DNA of 38,339 nucleotides from positions 1 to 38,339 of the forward strand of contig PAQV01000036.1 of the NCBI GenBank assembly GCA_002709405.1. The letters run 5' to 3'. The notes beneath the pieces were generated by a model that worked only from the letters and a program-made list of their open reading frames with translations, was not told where the DNA came from and did no database searches. The DNA comes from Paracoccaceae bacterium (lineage in GTDB: Bacteria > Pseudomonadota > Alphaproteobacteria > Rhodobacterales > Rhodobacteraceae). Position numbers and translations under genes: made by a program. Of the stretch, positions 1 to 9,338 are shown piece by piece; the first letter of the stretch is position 1, and each line of letters begins with the position of its first letter.

Positions 1-156
1 CGCCTGCGCGTCGGTGTTGGCCACCACGAAGTCCACACCGTCGAGCTCTTTCTCGATCATGTTGTTGACTGCGTTGCCGCCGGCCCCTCCGACACCGAAG
101 ACCGTGATCCTCGGCTTGAGTTCGTCCTGGCCCGGCATCGAGAGGTTCAATGTCAT
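1..156 (-). CDS. ftsZ: Cell division protein FtsZ, N-terminal 52 residues (cut by window edge)
   Basis: FtsZ is the tubulin-like GTPase that polymerises into the Z ring and recruits the divisome. The 52 visible residues start [20 protein letters not shown] and run into [14 protein letters not shown], the glycine-rich opening of the FtsZ nucleotide-binding fold, then the conserved ANTDAQA segment. The first ATG is chosen because it gives the short polar tail usual for alphaproteobacterial FtsZ; a second ATG six codons on is possible. It is the last gene of the dcw cluster seen here. It is separated from ftsA by 1.8 kb holding two opposite-strand genes, so it probably has its own promoter in the 157-700 gap. 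The rest of the gene lies outside the window. Confidence 0.97.
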   Translation of the reverse strand, partial: MTLNLSMPGQDELKPRITVFGVGGAGGNAVNNMIEKELDGVDFVVANTDAQA

Positions 157-700
157 CTGTCCATCCGCCTGTCTGCTGCCACCCATTCGGGCGTTTTTTC
201 TATCTGTCCGGGTTCAGTTTAGCCCCAAGTGCCAGCAGCGTCATCCAAAAAACACGCAGGTGCCACAAAATAACGGGGTGTGACGCCCTTTTGTGGCCGC
301 ATTTCGCTCAGTCACCCAGATCTTGGGTTTCCGGGTGTTTTAGGCACAAACAGACCAATCGCTGCGGAGCGGATGCCACGCAGGGTCGGTCGTCTCTGTC
401 TGGGGGTCCTGCTCGACCCTGTGGTGCGCATCTCTTGGGACGGACGCGTCTAAGGCTTTGTTTACCATGGGCCCGCGCCCCTGTCATCCGCCAATCGTCA
501 CCCAAAGGTCAGTCGCTGGTCGGAAACCGGTCAGTTTCCGCGCATTGATTTTCGCGCCCGAAATGCTACCTTGATGATATTACTTGAACCGATTTCGGCC
601 CTCTCGCGGGCCGGTCACGACTTTGATCCTGGACTTTCGGGCGCGCCCTATTTCCCTGCGCATCCCCCTCCGAAAGACCACGTATGATGGAGCCGTCTTT
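157..700. other. Intergenic region between ftsZ and the LysM-peptidase gene
   Basis: This 544-base gap separates two divergent genes and must hold the ftsZ promoter and leader on the minus strand and the start signals of the peptidase gene on the plus strand. I see no convincing coding sequence; the small reading frames here look random. A 9-bp inverted repeat (GCCACAAAA at 262-270 with TTTTGTGGC at 289-297) lies about 110-140 bases upstream of the ftsZ start. I cannot assign -35/-10 boxes with confidence. Confidence 0.6.
262..297. repeat. Inverted repeat in the ftsZ upstream region
   Basis: GCCACAAAA (262-270) and TTTTGTGGC (289-297) are perfect 9-bp complements with an 18-base spacer that itself contains GGG and CCC able to extend the stem. 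As RNA on the minus strand this would form a hairpin in the ftsZ leader; as DNA it could be an operator. On the minus strand a TTTTTT run follows about 10 bases after the stem, too far for a standard intrinsic terminator. Confidence 0.5.
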
Positions 701-1546
701 ATGGCCGACCGGGTACATACCGTCAAAAAGGGCGATACCCTTTCCAAGATCGCTAAGAAATACGGGATTAAAAGCGCCAAGGCGCTGTACGACGATCCCG
801 CCAATGCCAAGTTTCGCAAGCTGCGCCCCAATCCCGACCTGATCGAACCGGGCGACAAGGTGACCATCCCGCCCACGCCTGCGTCGGTGAAATCCAATCA
901 CACCAAGGACATGCCCCGCATGTCGATCGACGTGAACGGCGACAAGGCGCTGATCTTCGTGCAGCAGAAATGGGAATACACCTTTGTCGAACAGGCGGGT
1001 GTGTCGAAATGGACCAGCAAGGAAAAGACCGATTTCCACACGGCGGCCGACAAATCCATCTGGGCCCGCTGGAGCGGCAAGTTCAAGCTGACCTGCACCG
1101 GCAAATCCGATTTCGCCCGGGCCTTCAAGGACACCGTCTTCAACGTCAGTTTCGACATCAAGAACGTGAAATCCGGCGGCCATTGGAAAGTCACCGTGAC
1201 CAAGGTGCCGAAAGGGTCGAAATCGCCGACCTCCAGCGTCAACTGGGGCAATCAGACCATCAAGCTGGACAGCGAGGACACCAAGCTCAAGGACCTTCTG
1301 AAAACCGGCAAGGACAAGGACAAGCAATCGCCCTTTGCCCATGAATTCGGTCACGCGGTCGGCAATTCCAAGCACGGGCCGGCCGCCCATGGCGACGAAT
1401 ACAAGGCCGGAGCGGCCAATTTCGCCGACAAGAAATCCATGATGAACATCGGCACCGAGTTGCGCAAACGCCATGCCGACCACCTGATCGGAGAGCTCAA
1501 CAAGATGATCAAGGACACCACCTGGACGGTGAAAAGCGTCGGATGA
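701..1546 (+). CDS. LysM-domain protein with HExxH metallopeptidase motif, no signal peptide
   Basis: This 281-residue protein has an N-terminal LysM domain (about 5-57, from HTVKKGDTLSKIAKKYG to LIEPGDKVTIP), which binds peptidoglycan or serves as an adaptor domain. A Lys-rich middle follows, then a zinc-protease motif HEFGH with H214, E215 and H218, followed by G221 and H225. This resembles the metzincin pattern HExxHxxGxxH but the last His is one residue late. There is no signal peptide or membrane segment, so export, if any, needs a specialised system or lysis. The start at 701 is chosen because GGAG lies 8 bases upstream; an in-frame ATG at 584 would only add a tail with no domain. The next gene overlaps by ATGA, implying translational coupling. 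The gene sits antisense inside the ftsZ-ftsA junction, which looks like an insertion. Function is inferred from motifs only. Confidence 0.8.
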   Translation: MADRVHTVKKGDTLSKIAKKYGIKSAKALYDDPANAKFRKLRPNPDLIEPGDKVTIPPTPASVKSNHTKDMPRMSIDVNGDKALIFVQQKWEYTFVEQAGVSKWTSKEKTDFHTAADKSIWARWSGKFKLTCTGKSDFARAFKDTVFNVSFDIKNVKSGGHWKVTVTKVPKGSKSPTSSVNWGNQTIKLDSEDTKLKDLLKTGKDKDKQSPFAHEFGHAVGNSKHGPAAHGDEYKAGAANFADKKSMMNIGTELRKRHADHLIGELNKMIKDTTWTVKSVG

Positions 1547-1920
1547 CCCGGCCCATCGCCCTGCTTGCCCTGCTGTCCGGCGCCATCCTGCCCTGGCTGG
1601 CCGCGCCCCCAACCGCATCGGAGACCCCATTGAGCACCCAGACCGACGACACCCTCACCACGCTGACCCCCGAGACCGCCGAAACCCGGCTTGGCCCGGT
1701 TCAGGACTCGGAAACCTTTCCGCTGGCCCCCGAGCTGCCGGAATTCCGCACCATGCTGCCCGAGAAGGCGACCCAGGACGAGGTCGACAGCGGCGCCTTC
1801 GTGCGGGAAATGACCTGGAGCCTCGACGACGCGCTGAACCGCACGATCTGGTTCATCGACCGTGGCGGCGCATGGACCTACCTGCACCACATGGACTGGG
1901 ACAAGGGCGCCGAATTCTGA
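1543..1920 (+). CDS. Small exported protein coupled to the LysM-peptidase (candidate immunity protein or inhibitor)
   Basis: The 125-residue product begins with a clear Sec signal peptide: MTRP, a hydrophobic stretch about 5-20, then a likely cleavage after the TAS near residue 26. The mature part is acidic and about 100 residues, with an aromatic C-terminus (WFIDRGGAWTYLHHMDW). I recognise no family. The start codon overlaps the stop of the metallopeptidase gene (ATGA at 1543-1546), so the two are almost certainly translated together. A signal-less enzyme paired with a small periplasmic partner is the usual layout of an antibacterial effector and its immunity protein, but a chaperone, inhibitor or lipoprotein-like partner is equally open. 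It converges on ftsA with 37 bases between them. Confidence 0.75.
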   Translation: MTRPIALLALLSGAILPWLAAPPTASETPLSTQTDDTLTTLTPETAETRLGPVQDSETFPLAPELPEFRTMLPEKATQDEVDSGAFVREMTWSLDDALNRTIWFIDRGGAWTYLHHMDWDKGAEF

Positions 1921-1957
1921 CGCCCGCCTGACTACGCCCGACCTAAACCCGCCTGCG

Positions 1958-3292
1958 TCACCAGTTGTCCTTGAACCAGCGCACGGCGCGCTTCAGCGAG
2001 CGGGCCGGGTAGCGGTCGACCGGGATCTCGAAATCCCACCATTCGTCCTGCGGATGGGCGGCGAACAGCGACAGCCCCACGGCCCCGGCAAAGCCCGGCC
2101 CCGTGGCCGCCTGCGGCAGCCCGTGCACGCGCAGTGGGCGGCCCAGGCGCACCTGCTGGCCCAGGATCCGGCTGGCCAGCCCGTCCAGCCCGGGGATCTG
2201 GCTGGCGCCGCCGGTCAGCACGATCTGCTGGCTGGGCAGGTGATCGAAGCCCGCCGCGTCCAGCCGCGAGCGCACCTCTTCCAGGATCTCCTCGACCCGC
2301 GGCCGCATGATGCCGATCAGCTCGGCCCGGCTGACGGTGCGCCGGTCATGTTCCCAATCGCCGGTGTCGCCACCGATCTCGATCATCTCGCGGTCATCCA
2401 TGCCGGTCGCATGCACGCCCCCGTGCATGGTCTTGATCCACTCGGCCTTGGCCATCGGCACGCCCAGCCCCATGGAAATATCGCCCGTCACGTGATCGCC
2501 GCCCATGCGCACGGTATCGGCGTAGATCATGTGCTTCTTCATGAAGATCGACAGGCCCGTGGCTCCGCCCCCCATGTCGATGCAGGCCGCGCCCAGTTCC
2601 TGTTCGTCCTCGACCAGGGCCGAGACGCCGGACATGTAAGACGACGAGGCAATCCCCGCCAGTTCCAGGTCGCAGCGCTTGATGCAATGGGCCAGGTTCT
2701 GCACCGCCGTCGCATCGACGGTCAGCATGTGCAGGTCGACCGCCAGTTCCTGCCCCAGCTGCCCGCGCGGATCGGCCAGGCCCGACCGGTGGTCCAGCGC
2801 GAAATTCACCGGCTGGGCATGCAGCACCTCGCGGCCCGCGCCGTAATCGGGGACCTCGCAGGCGGCAAGCACCCGGGCGATCTCGTTTTCTGTGACCACC
2901 TGGCCTTCCAGTTCCACCCGCGCGTCCAGCCCGTAGCTGCGCGGCCCAGCCCCCGAGAAACAGGCGATCACGTGATCGACCCGGATCTCGGCCATCTTCT
3001 GCGCCGCCTGCAGGGCGGTGCGAATGGCCCGCTCGGTTTCCTGCATGGCGTTGATCTCGCCGAACTGCACGCCGCGCGACCGTGTCGTCGCCGCGCCCAC
3101 CACGCGAAAGCCCGTCTGCCCCGCCAGCGAGCCGATGGAGTTATCCTCGCTCAGCCGGCCGGTGCCGTCGAACCGCAGCACAAGGCAGGCGATCTTCGAC
3201 GATCCCACGTCGAGAATGGCCACCACGCCCCGCTGCATCGCAAGCCGCCGCATCTGCCGCATCGCCCGCTGTGACTGATAGAGGTCCGTCAT
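1958..3292 (-). CDS. ftsA: Cell division protein FtsA
   Basis: FtsA is the actin-like ATPase that tethers FtsZ filaments to the inner membrane and relays the signal that activates septal synthesis. The 444-residue protein has the actin-fold phosphate loops: ILDVGSSKIACLV near 25-38, ACIDMGGGATGLSIF near 215-230, and VLTGGASQIPG near 355-366. It ends in a basic amphipathic helix (ARSLKRAVRWFKDNW) that matches the membrane-targeting sequence of the family. It lies 17 bases downstream of ftsQ and is surely co-transcribed with it. Unlike most dcw clusters, ftsZ does not follow directly: 1.8 kb with two opposite genes intervenes. Confidence 0.97.
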   Translation of the reverse strand: MTDLYQSQRAMRQMRRLAMQRGVVAILDVGSSKIACLVLRFDGTGRLSEDNSIGSLAGQTGFRVVGAATTRSRGVQFGEINAMQETERAIRTALQAAQKMAEIRVDHVIACFSGAGPRSYGLDARVELEGQVVTENEIARVLAACEVPDYGAGREVLHAQPVNFALDHRSGLADPRGQLGQELAVDLHMLTVDATAVQNLAHCIKRCDLELAGIASSSYMSGVSALVEDEQELGAACIDMGGGATGLSIFMKKHMIYADTVRMGGDHVTGDISMGLGVPMAKAEWIKTMHGGVHATGMDDREMIEIGGDTGDWEHDRRTVSRAELIGIMRPRVEEILEEVRSRLDAAGFDHLPSQQIVLTGGASQIPGLDGLASRILGQQVRLGRPLRVHGLPQAATGPGFAGAVGLSLFAAHPQDEWWDFEIPVDRYPARSLKRAVRWFKDNW

Positions 3293-3309
3293 CGTCTACC
3301 CGCTGCCCC

Positions 3310-4182
3310 TTACTGCCCGTTTTCGTCCAGGTGCCTGATCCGCCACCAATTCTTTTGCGCATCGTCCGACATGCGCAGCGTCGGACGCGCCGCGAGGCGC
3401 ATGTCGACCGCCTCCACGTCGCGTTCCAGAAGATCCTGGGCCTCGCTTAACGCGATCACCCGTTCCAGGGCCTGCACCGGGCCCTCTTCGGGCAACAGGA
3501 TGCGCTGGCCGCGATCCAGCAGCACGTCCCAGCGCCGCTCGCCCATGCGCACCAGCCCGCGCACCCGGTCGGATACCTCTTCGGCCACGGCAAGAATGTC
3601 CATCGCCTCGGCCACGTGGGTGTCCGCCCCCTGCCCCGCGATCAGCGGCAAGTCGGGCCGCGCCGCCCGGCTGGGCACCACGTCCACGTGCACGCCGCTG
3701 GCATCCAGCAGGGCCACCCCGTCGCGATGCCGCCAGACCAAGACCGGCACCCGTTCCGTCACGTCGACCTGAAGGATGCCCCCGGGGCGGATCCGCACGG
3801 TCGCCGATTTCACCGGGTCCAGCCCCTCGACCAGCTCGCGGATGTCGGCCAGTTCAAGGTCGAAGGACGACAGCGGGAAATCCAGCGGCAGGATCTCGCG
3901 GATGTCCTCGGCCACGCCCTCTCCGGCCCCGTCGATGGCCATCAGGTTAACCATGAACTCGGGGCGTTCCTCGATCGAGGCCCGCAGCGCGCTGATCCGG
4001 TCCACCACCGCCGTCCGGCGGGTTTCGCTGGCCAGGAAGATGCTGGTGGCCATGAAGACCACAAGCGCCGGGATGCCCGCGCGCAGCAGGAACCGGATGC
4101 CCGGGGTCAACAGCCAGCGCTGAACGCGGAACTGGAACCTCGTGGGGGCCGGATCATGCGGCGCGGGCCTCACCTGTTGCAC
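3310..4182 (-). CDS. ftsQ: Cell division protein FtsQ, GTG start overlapping ddl
   Basis: FtsQ is a bitopic inner-membrane protein that links early and late divisome proteins through FtsB/FtsL. From the GTG at 4182 it has 290 residues: a short cytoplasmic tail, one membrane segment (about 31-52), a POTRA domain (about 76-150, containing LADIRELVEGLDPVKSATVRIRPGGILQVDVTERVPVLVW) and the beta domain. The open frame runs further upstream, but that part lies over ddl and has no FtsQ-like sequence. The GTG is preceded by GGAGG seven bases upstream and lies inside the last codons of ddl (13-base overlap), so translation is probably coupled. A second GTG lies three codons on. Confidence 0.92.
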   Translation of the reverse strand: MQQVRPAPHDPAPTRFQFRVQRWLLTPGIRFLLRAGIPALVVFMATSIFLASETRRTAVVDRISALRASIEERPEFMVNLMAIDGAGEGVAEDIREILPLDFPLSSFDLELADIRELVEGLDPVKSATVRIRPGGILQVDVTERVPVLVWRHRDGVALLDASGVHVDVVPSRAARPDLPLIAGQGADTHVAEAMDILAVAEEVSDRVRGLVRMGERRWDVLLDRGQRILLPEEGPVQALERVIALSEAQDLLERDVEAVDMRLAARPTLRMSDDAQKNWWRIRHLDENGQ

Positions 4183-5084
4183 GAGGCGTCCTCCACCAGC
4201 CAGCGGCAGAACGCGCCAAAGTCCATGCCCGCGAATTGCGCCTGTTCGGGCGCCAGCGAGGTCGGGGTCATGCCGGGCTGGGTGTTGGTCTCCAGCAGGT
4301 ACAGCCCCTGCAGGCCCAGGGACTCGTTCCAGCGGAAATCGGTGCGGCTGATGCCCCGGCAACCCAGCGCCTGGTGGGCGCGCAGGGCATAGTCCTTGCA
4401 CATGTCATAGATCGGTTTCGGCACGTCGGCCGGCAGGTCATGGCGCGACCCGCCGGGCTTGTACTTGGCGTCGTAATCGTACCAGCCCTCGGTGATGATA
4501 TCCGTCACCGTCAGGGCCCGGTCGCCCATCACCGTCGTCGTCAGGTCCCGGCCCGGCACGTAGGCCTCGACCATCACCTCGTCGGGCATGGTGTCGTCCA
4601 GCATCGGCGGGCTGTTGGACATTTCGTGCACGTGGTAGATGCCCACGGACGACCCTTCGTTATAGGGTTTCACCACGTAGGGCGGCATCATCATGTGGCC
4701 GCTCGTCACCTGGTCGCGGGTGCAGATCATGCTTTCGACGACCGGCAGACCGGCCTGGATGAACACCTGCTTGGACCGCTGCTTGTTCATCGCCAGGGCC
4801 GAGGCCAGCACGCCCGAATGCGTATACGGGATCTTCAGCCATTCCAGGATACCCTGCACGCAGCCGTCTTCGCCCCAGCGCCCGTGCAGCGCGTTGAAGA
4901 CAACGTCGGGACGCAGCGCCTGCAACCGTTCGGCCAGGTCCGGGCCCGCGTCCAGCTCGGCCACGTGAAAGCCTTCGCCGCGCAACGCCTTCGCGCATTC
5001 CTCGCCAGACGACAAGGACACCTCGCGCTCCGCCGAGGGACCGCCCATGAGAACAACGATTGAGTTGGCTGCCCCGCTCGACAT
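4170..5084 (-). CDS. ddl: D-alanine--D-alanine ligase
   Basis: Ddl is the cytoplasmic ATP-grasp enzyme that joins two D-alanines for the MurF step. The 304-residue product shows IVVLMGGPSAEREVSLSSG near the start, the ATP-binding segment YVVKPYNEGSSVG, and the signature LLETNTQPGMTPTSLAPEQ near the C-terminus with the metal- and substrate-binding residues. The ATG at 5084 gives the normal family length and is preceded by AGG; an in-frame ATG at 5129 would add 15 polar residues. It lies downstream of murB in the same direction, with a likely internal promoter between them. Confidence 0.95.
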   Translation of the reverse strand: MSSGAANSIVVLMGGPSAEREVSLSSGEECAKALRGEGFHVAELDAGPDLAERLQALRPDVVFNALHGRWGEDGCVQGILEWLKIPYTHSGVLASALAMNKQRSKQVFIQAGLPVVESMICTRDQVTSGHMMMPPYVVKPYNEGSSVGIYHVHEMSNSPPMLDDTMPDEVMVEAYVPGRDLTTTVMGDRALTVTDIITEGWYDYDAKYKPGGSRHDLPADVPKPIYDMCKDYALRAHQALGCRGISRTDFRWNESLGLQGLYLLETNTQPGMTPTSLAPEQAQFAGMDFGAFCRWLVEDASCNR

Positions 5085-5152
5085 GCCACACCTGCCACTC
5101 TGCGCGAGGTTCTTTGCCCCGTCGCTCAACTGCCCGATTTCGCGCCCCGGTT

Positions 5153-5180
5153 GTTATAGCCTGTCCGGGTTCGCGTGAAA
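5153..5180 (-). promoter_or_regulatory. Candidate sigma-70 promoter for ddl-ftsQ-ftsA
   Basis: On the minus strand TTTCAC (5180-5175) and TATAAC (5158-5153) are spaced 16 bases apart in the murB-ddl gap, with a predicted start near 5146, about 60 bases ahead of the preferred ddl ATG. TATAAC is one of the best -10 matches in the cluster; the -35 is weaker. An internal promoter here would let the late genes ddl, ftsQ and ftsA be expressed separately from the mur genes. Confidence 0.4.
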
Positions 5181-5186
5181 GTCATC

Positions 5187-6104
5187 CTACGGGTCGCCGA
5201 CCCGCATGATTTCCCATTTTAGCTCTATGCCGCTCATTTCGTAAACCTTTTTTCGCACATCCTCGCCCAATCCTTCGAGGTCTGCGGCACTTGCGCCCCC
5301 CGCATTGATCAGAAAGTTCGAATGTTTCTCGCTCATCTGGGCCCCGCCCCGGCGCGCACCGCGCAGGCCGGCGTCGTCGATCAGCTTCCAGGCCTTCAGG
5401 TCGTGCACGTCATCCGCCCGCCCGGTCGAGGAAAATCCCGCCGGGTTGCGGAAAGTCGACCCCGCGCTGCGGTCCTTCGTCGGCTGCGAGGCATCCCTGC
5501 GGGCCAGCTGGTCCTCCATCCGCGCGGCCAGGGCCTGAGGGTCGCCCTCGGGGCCTTCGAACACCGCCTCGACCAGCACCGCGCCCTCGGGGAAGGCCGT
5601 TTCGCGGTAGGCAAAGCGCAGGTCTTCGGCCGTCAGCGTGGCCTGCTGGCCATTGCGCAGGATCACCCGGGCTTCGACGAAATGATCGGCCACGTAGGAC
5701 CCGTAACACCCCGCGTTCATCCGCACCGCCCCGCCGATCGACCCGGGGATCGTGCGCAGAAACGTCAGGTCCACCCCCGCTTCGGCCGCCTTGCGCGCCA
5801 CATGCGCATCGAGCGCCGCCGCCCCGGCCGTCACCCTTTTGCCCTGGACAGAGATCCCGTTGAACCCCCGGCCCAGCCGGATCACCACCGCCCGCAGGCC
5901 GCCGTCGCGTACGATCAGGTTCGACCCCACGCCCATCGGGAACACCGCGATGCCGGGGTCCAGGGCCTCCAGGAAATCCGCCAGGTCATCTGTATCGGCG
6001 GGCTGAAACAGCCAATCCGCCGGCCCGCCAACGCGCAGCCAGGTCAGGTCCGACAGGGAACGTTGCGGCGTCAGGCGGCCGCGCGGGGTGGGAAGATCGC
6101 TCAT
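5187..6104 (-). CDS. murB: UDP-N-acetylenolpyruvoylglucosamine reductase MurB
   Basis: MurB is the cytoplasmic FAD enzyme that reduces UDP-GlcNAc-enolpyruvate to UDP-MurNAc with NADPH. The 305-residue product has the N-terminal FAD-binding region ([16 protein letters not shown], then [15 protein letters not shown]), the hallmark [17 protein letters not shown], and the C-terminal domain with GSTFRNP, whose serine acts as the proton donor. Length and architecture are normal. The gene follows the two DUF2484 genes in the murC-murB interval. The Shine-Dalgarno is weak. Its upstream neighbour ends 61 bases before it. Confidence 0.96.
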   Translation of the reverse strand: MSDLPTPRGRLTPQRSLSDLTWLRVGGPADWLFQPADTDDLADFLEALDPGIAVFPMGVGSNLIVRDGGLRAVVIRLGRGFNGISVQGKRVTAGAAALDAHVARKAAEAGVDLTFLRTIPGSIGGAVRMNAGCYGSYVADHFVEARVILRNGQQATLTAEDLRFAYRETAFPEGAVLVEAVFEGPEGDPQALAARMEDQLARRDASQPTKDRSAGSTFRNPAGFSSTGRADDVHDLKAWKLIDDAGLRGARRGGAQMSEKHSNFLINAGGASAADLEGLGEDVRKKVYEMSGIELKWEIMRVGDP

Positions 6105-6165
6105 GGGGCGTTGCTACTCAGCCGCCCGCCCACGCGCAAGGTGCCAGATCAGCGACCGACCTTGA

Positions 6166-6411
6166 TCAGCGGCCGACCTTGGTGCGCACCCAGCGCGAGA
6201 GGTAGATCATCGGCCAGCGCAGCACCGACATGCCCGCGACCAGGCCGACCAGGCCGATAACGGGTCCGTTTTGCCAGGTCAGGTAGCCCAACAGCGGGAT
6301 GCCCACCGAAATCAGCACGTAGGCCGCCGACCAATGGTGGTCGCGGCTGGGCAGCATGGCGATGACATTGGCTGTCACCACCCACAGGCAGAACAGGATG
6401 ATCGAGGTCAT
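6166..6411 (-). CDS. DUF2484 family small membrane protein (second copy)
   Basis: This 81-residue protein is almost all membrane: three hydrophobic segments (about 3-19, 29-46 and 50-67) and a basic C-terminal tail. It resembles the DUF2484 family, which in Rhodobacteraceae sits between murC and murB. Its ATG overlaps the stop of the preceding DUF2484 gene (ATGA at 6408-6411), so the two are coupled. The two proteins share layout (N-terminal MT-hydrophobic segment, central glycine turn, R-rich end) and look like tandem paralogues. No biochemical role is known to me; the constant place in the dcw cluster suggests envelope or division support. Confidence 0.82.
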   Translation of the reverse strand: MTSIILFCLWVVTANVIAMLPSRDHHWSAAYVLISVGIPLLGYLTWQNGPVIGLVGLVAGMSVLRWPMIYLSRWVRTKVGR

Positions 6412-6668
6412 TCGGCCGGTCCTTTCTCAAGCCTGGCGTCGCGCAGGCGGCTCCAGAGATAGCGCAGGGGGTTGCGGTACATCGACACGAAGGCCCCAAG
6501 GGCGGCGATCCCCGCCACGGGGCCGAAATCATGGGCCAGCCCCCAGATCAGCAGGGGCGCGACCACCAGCAGCACGCTGCCGGGCCGCATCTGCCGTTCC
6601 ATCGGCAAAAATGCCACGATGGTCGAGGCAAAGACCCACAGGATGGCAAGTGTCAGGGACAGGGTCAT
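6408..6668 (-). CDS. DUF2484 family small membrane protein (first copy)
   Basis: The 86-residue product has three hydrophobic segments (about 3-20, 30-46, 49-64) and a charged tail ending RLRDARLEKGPAE. It matches the DUF2484 pattern seen in the murC-murB interval of Rhodobacteraceae. It overlaps the second DUF2484 copy by four bases. A 166-base gap separates it from murC, so the DUF2484-murB group may have its own promoter, although I see no clear boxes. Function unknown. Confidence 0.82.
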   Translation of the reverse strand: MTLSLTLAILWVFASTIVAFLPMERQMRPGSVLLVVAPLLIWGLAHDFGPVAGIAALGAFVSMYRNPLRYLWSRLRDARLEKGPAE

Positions 6669-6834
6669 GGGCAGTCTCCGGCGGCGGCGCGGCGGGTCAC
6701 GCCGCCATCTGGCCGATGGGCGGGCCGAAAAGGCCGGCTGGCGGTGTAAGAGTAAGCAAACGGAACCGGGACAGGCCGCGCACCCCGCCCGACCGGGGCA
6801 TGGGCCCGGTCAATGCAGAGGGGGGCGAACATCG

Positions 6835-8237
<1,403 letters not shown>

Positions 8238-8241
<4 letters not shown>

Positions 8242-9338
8242 TGGGTGTCCTCTTTCGGGCGGGCCAGGTCCTCGACCAGGGCGACCAGGCGGTCTGTCGC
8301 ATCCGGAGCACTGACCGACACGGCCGCCCGGGCCATCTGGATCGCGCCCTCGGGCTGGGTCAGGATGGTGGTGATGTTGTCGGCAAGCGTCTCGGGGGTC
8401 AGGGCGCTTTCGGGTATGCGGATCGCGGCGCCAGCCTCGACCAGGGCGCGGGCATTGGCCGTCTGTTCATCGCGGATCGCCGCGGCCAGGGGCACCAGGA
8501 TCGACGGCCGCCCGATGACCGAGACATCGGCCACGGTCGAGGCCCCCGCCCGCGTGATCACCAGCTGCGCCTCGGCCATGCGGTTGGGCACATCGTGGAA
8601 GAAGGGCTGCACATCGGCGGAAATCCCGTGGTCGGCGTAAAAGGCGGTGACCCGGTCGTGGTCCTCGGCCCGCGCCTGATGAGACACCCTGACGTTGCGC
8701 CGCAGGGCCTCGGGCAGGCCGGCAATCGCGGCGGGCACCACGTCGGACAGGATCCGCGCGCCCTGGCTGCCGCCCATGACCAGCACGGCCATCGGGTAAT
8801 CTCCGGGCGGGATATAGGGCGCCTGGGCCCGGTCCAGCACCGCCCCGCGCACGGGGTTGCCGGTATAGACGCCCTCGACGCCCTCGGGCAGCTCGGTCGG
8901 CCAGGTGCCGCAGGCCACGCGGGCCACGCGGGTGGCAAACAGCTGGTTCACCCGGCCCAGCACGCCGTTCTGTTCATGGATCATGCGCGGCAGGCCCATC
9001 AGCCAGGCCGCCCCCAGCGCCGGGATCGACGGATAGCCGCCAAAGCCCACCACCGCGTCCGGCCGGTCGCGCCGCATCTTCGACATCGCCGCCAGCACGC
9101 CCGCGCCCACGCGGAACGGCACGCCCGCCTTGGCCAGGGCCCCGCCCCGCGCGAAGGTGGCCGAGGGCACTTCCTCGATCTGCACGGTGTCGGGAAAGCC
9201 CCCCACATAGCGCGCGCCCCGCGCATCGGTCGACAGCTTCACCCGCCAGCCGCGCGCCAGCATCGCCTCGGCCAGGGCCTGGGCCGGGAACATGTGGCCC
9301 CCGGTCCCCCCGGCCGCCATCAGCAACAGCTTGCTCAC
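8238..9338 (-). CDS. murG: Lipid II synthase MurG (GlcNAc transferase), GTG start
   Basis: MurG is the peripheral membrane GT28 glycosyltransferase that adds GlcNAc to lipid I, giving lipid II for the FtsW/MurJ step. From the GTG at 9338 it has 366 residues, beginning [25 protein letters not shown], which contains the family's glycine-rich GGTGGH loop. GGSQGA and the C-terminal [18 protein letters not shown] region follow in normal order. The frame is open upstream but overlaps ftsW there and carries no MurG sequence. The GTG overlaps the ftsW stop (GTGA at 9335-9338). Confidence 0.95.

Noticed and set aside
150-548. Plus-strand open frame of 132 codons in the ftsZ upstream region
   Set aside because: Random Cys/Arg/Ser-rich composition, no start signal; the region is more likely regulatory.
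1862-3274. Plus-strand open frame of 470 codons opposite ftsA
   Set aside because: Antisense shadow of ftsA; no motif, no ribosome-binding site.
4183-4401. N-terminal extension of ftsQ to the first ATG
   Set aside because: The extension lies fully over ddl, is Pro/Arg/Gly-rich shadow sequence, and a GTG with a good Shine-Dalgarno sits at the expected FtsQ start.
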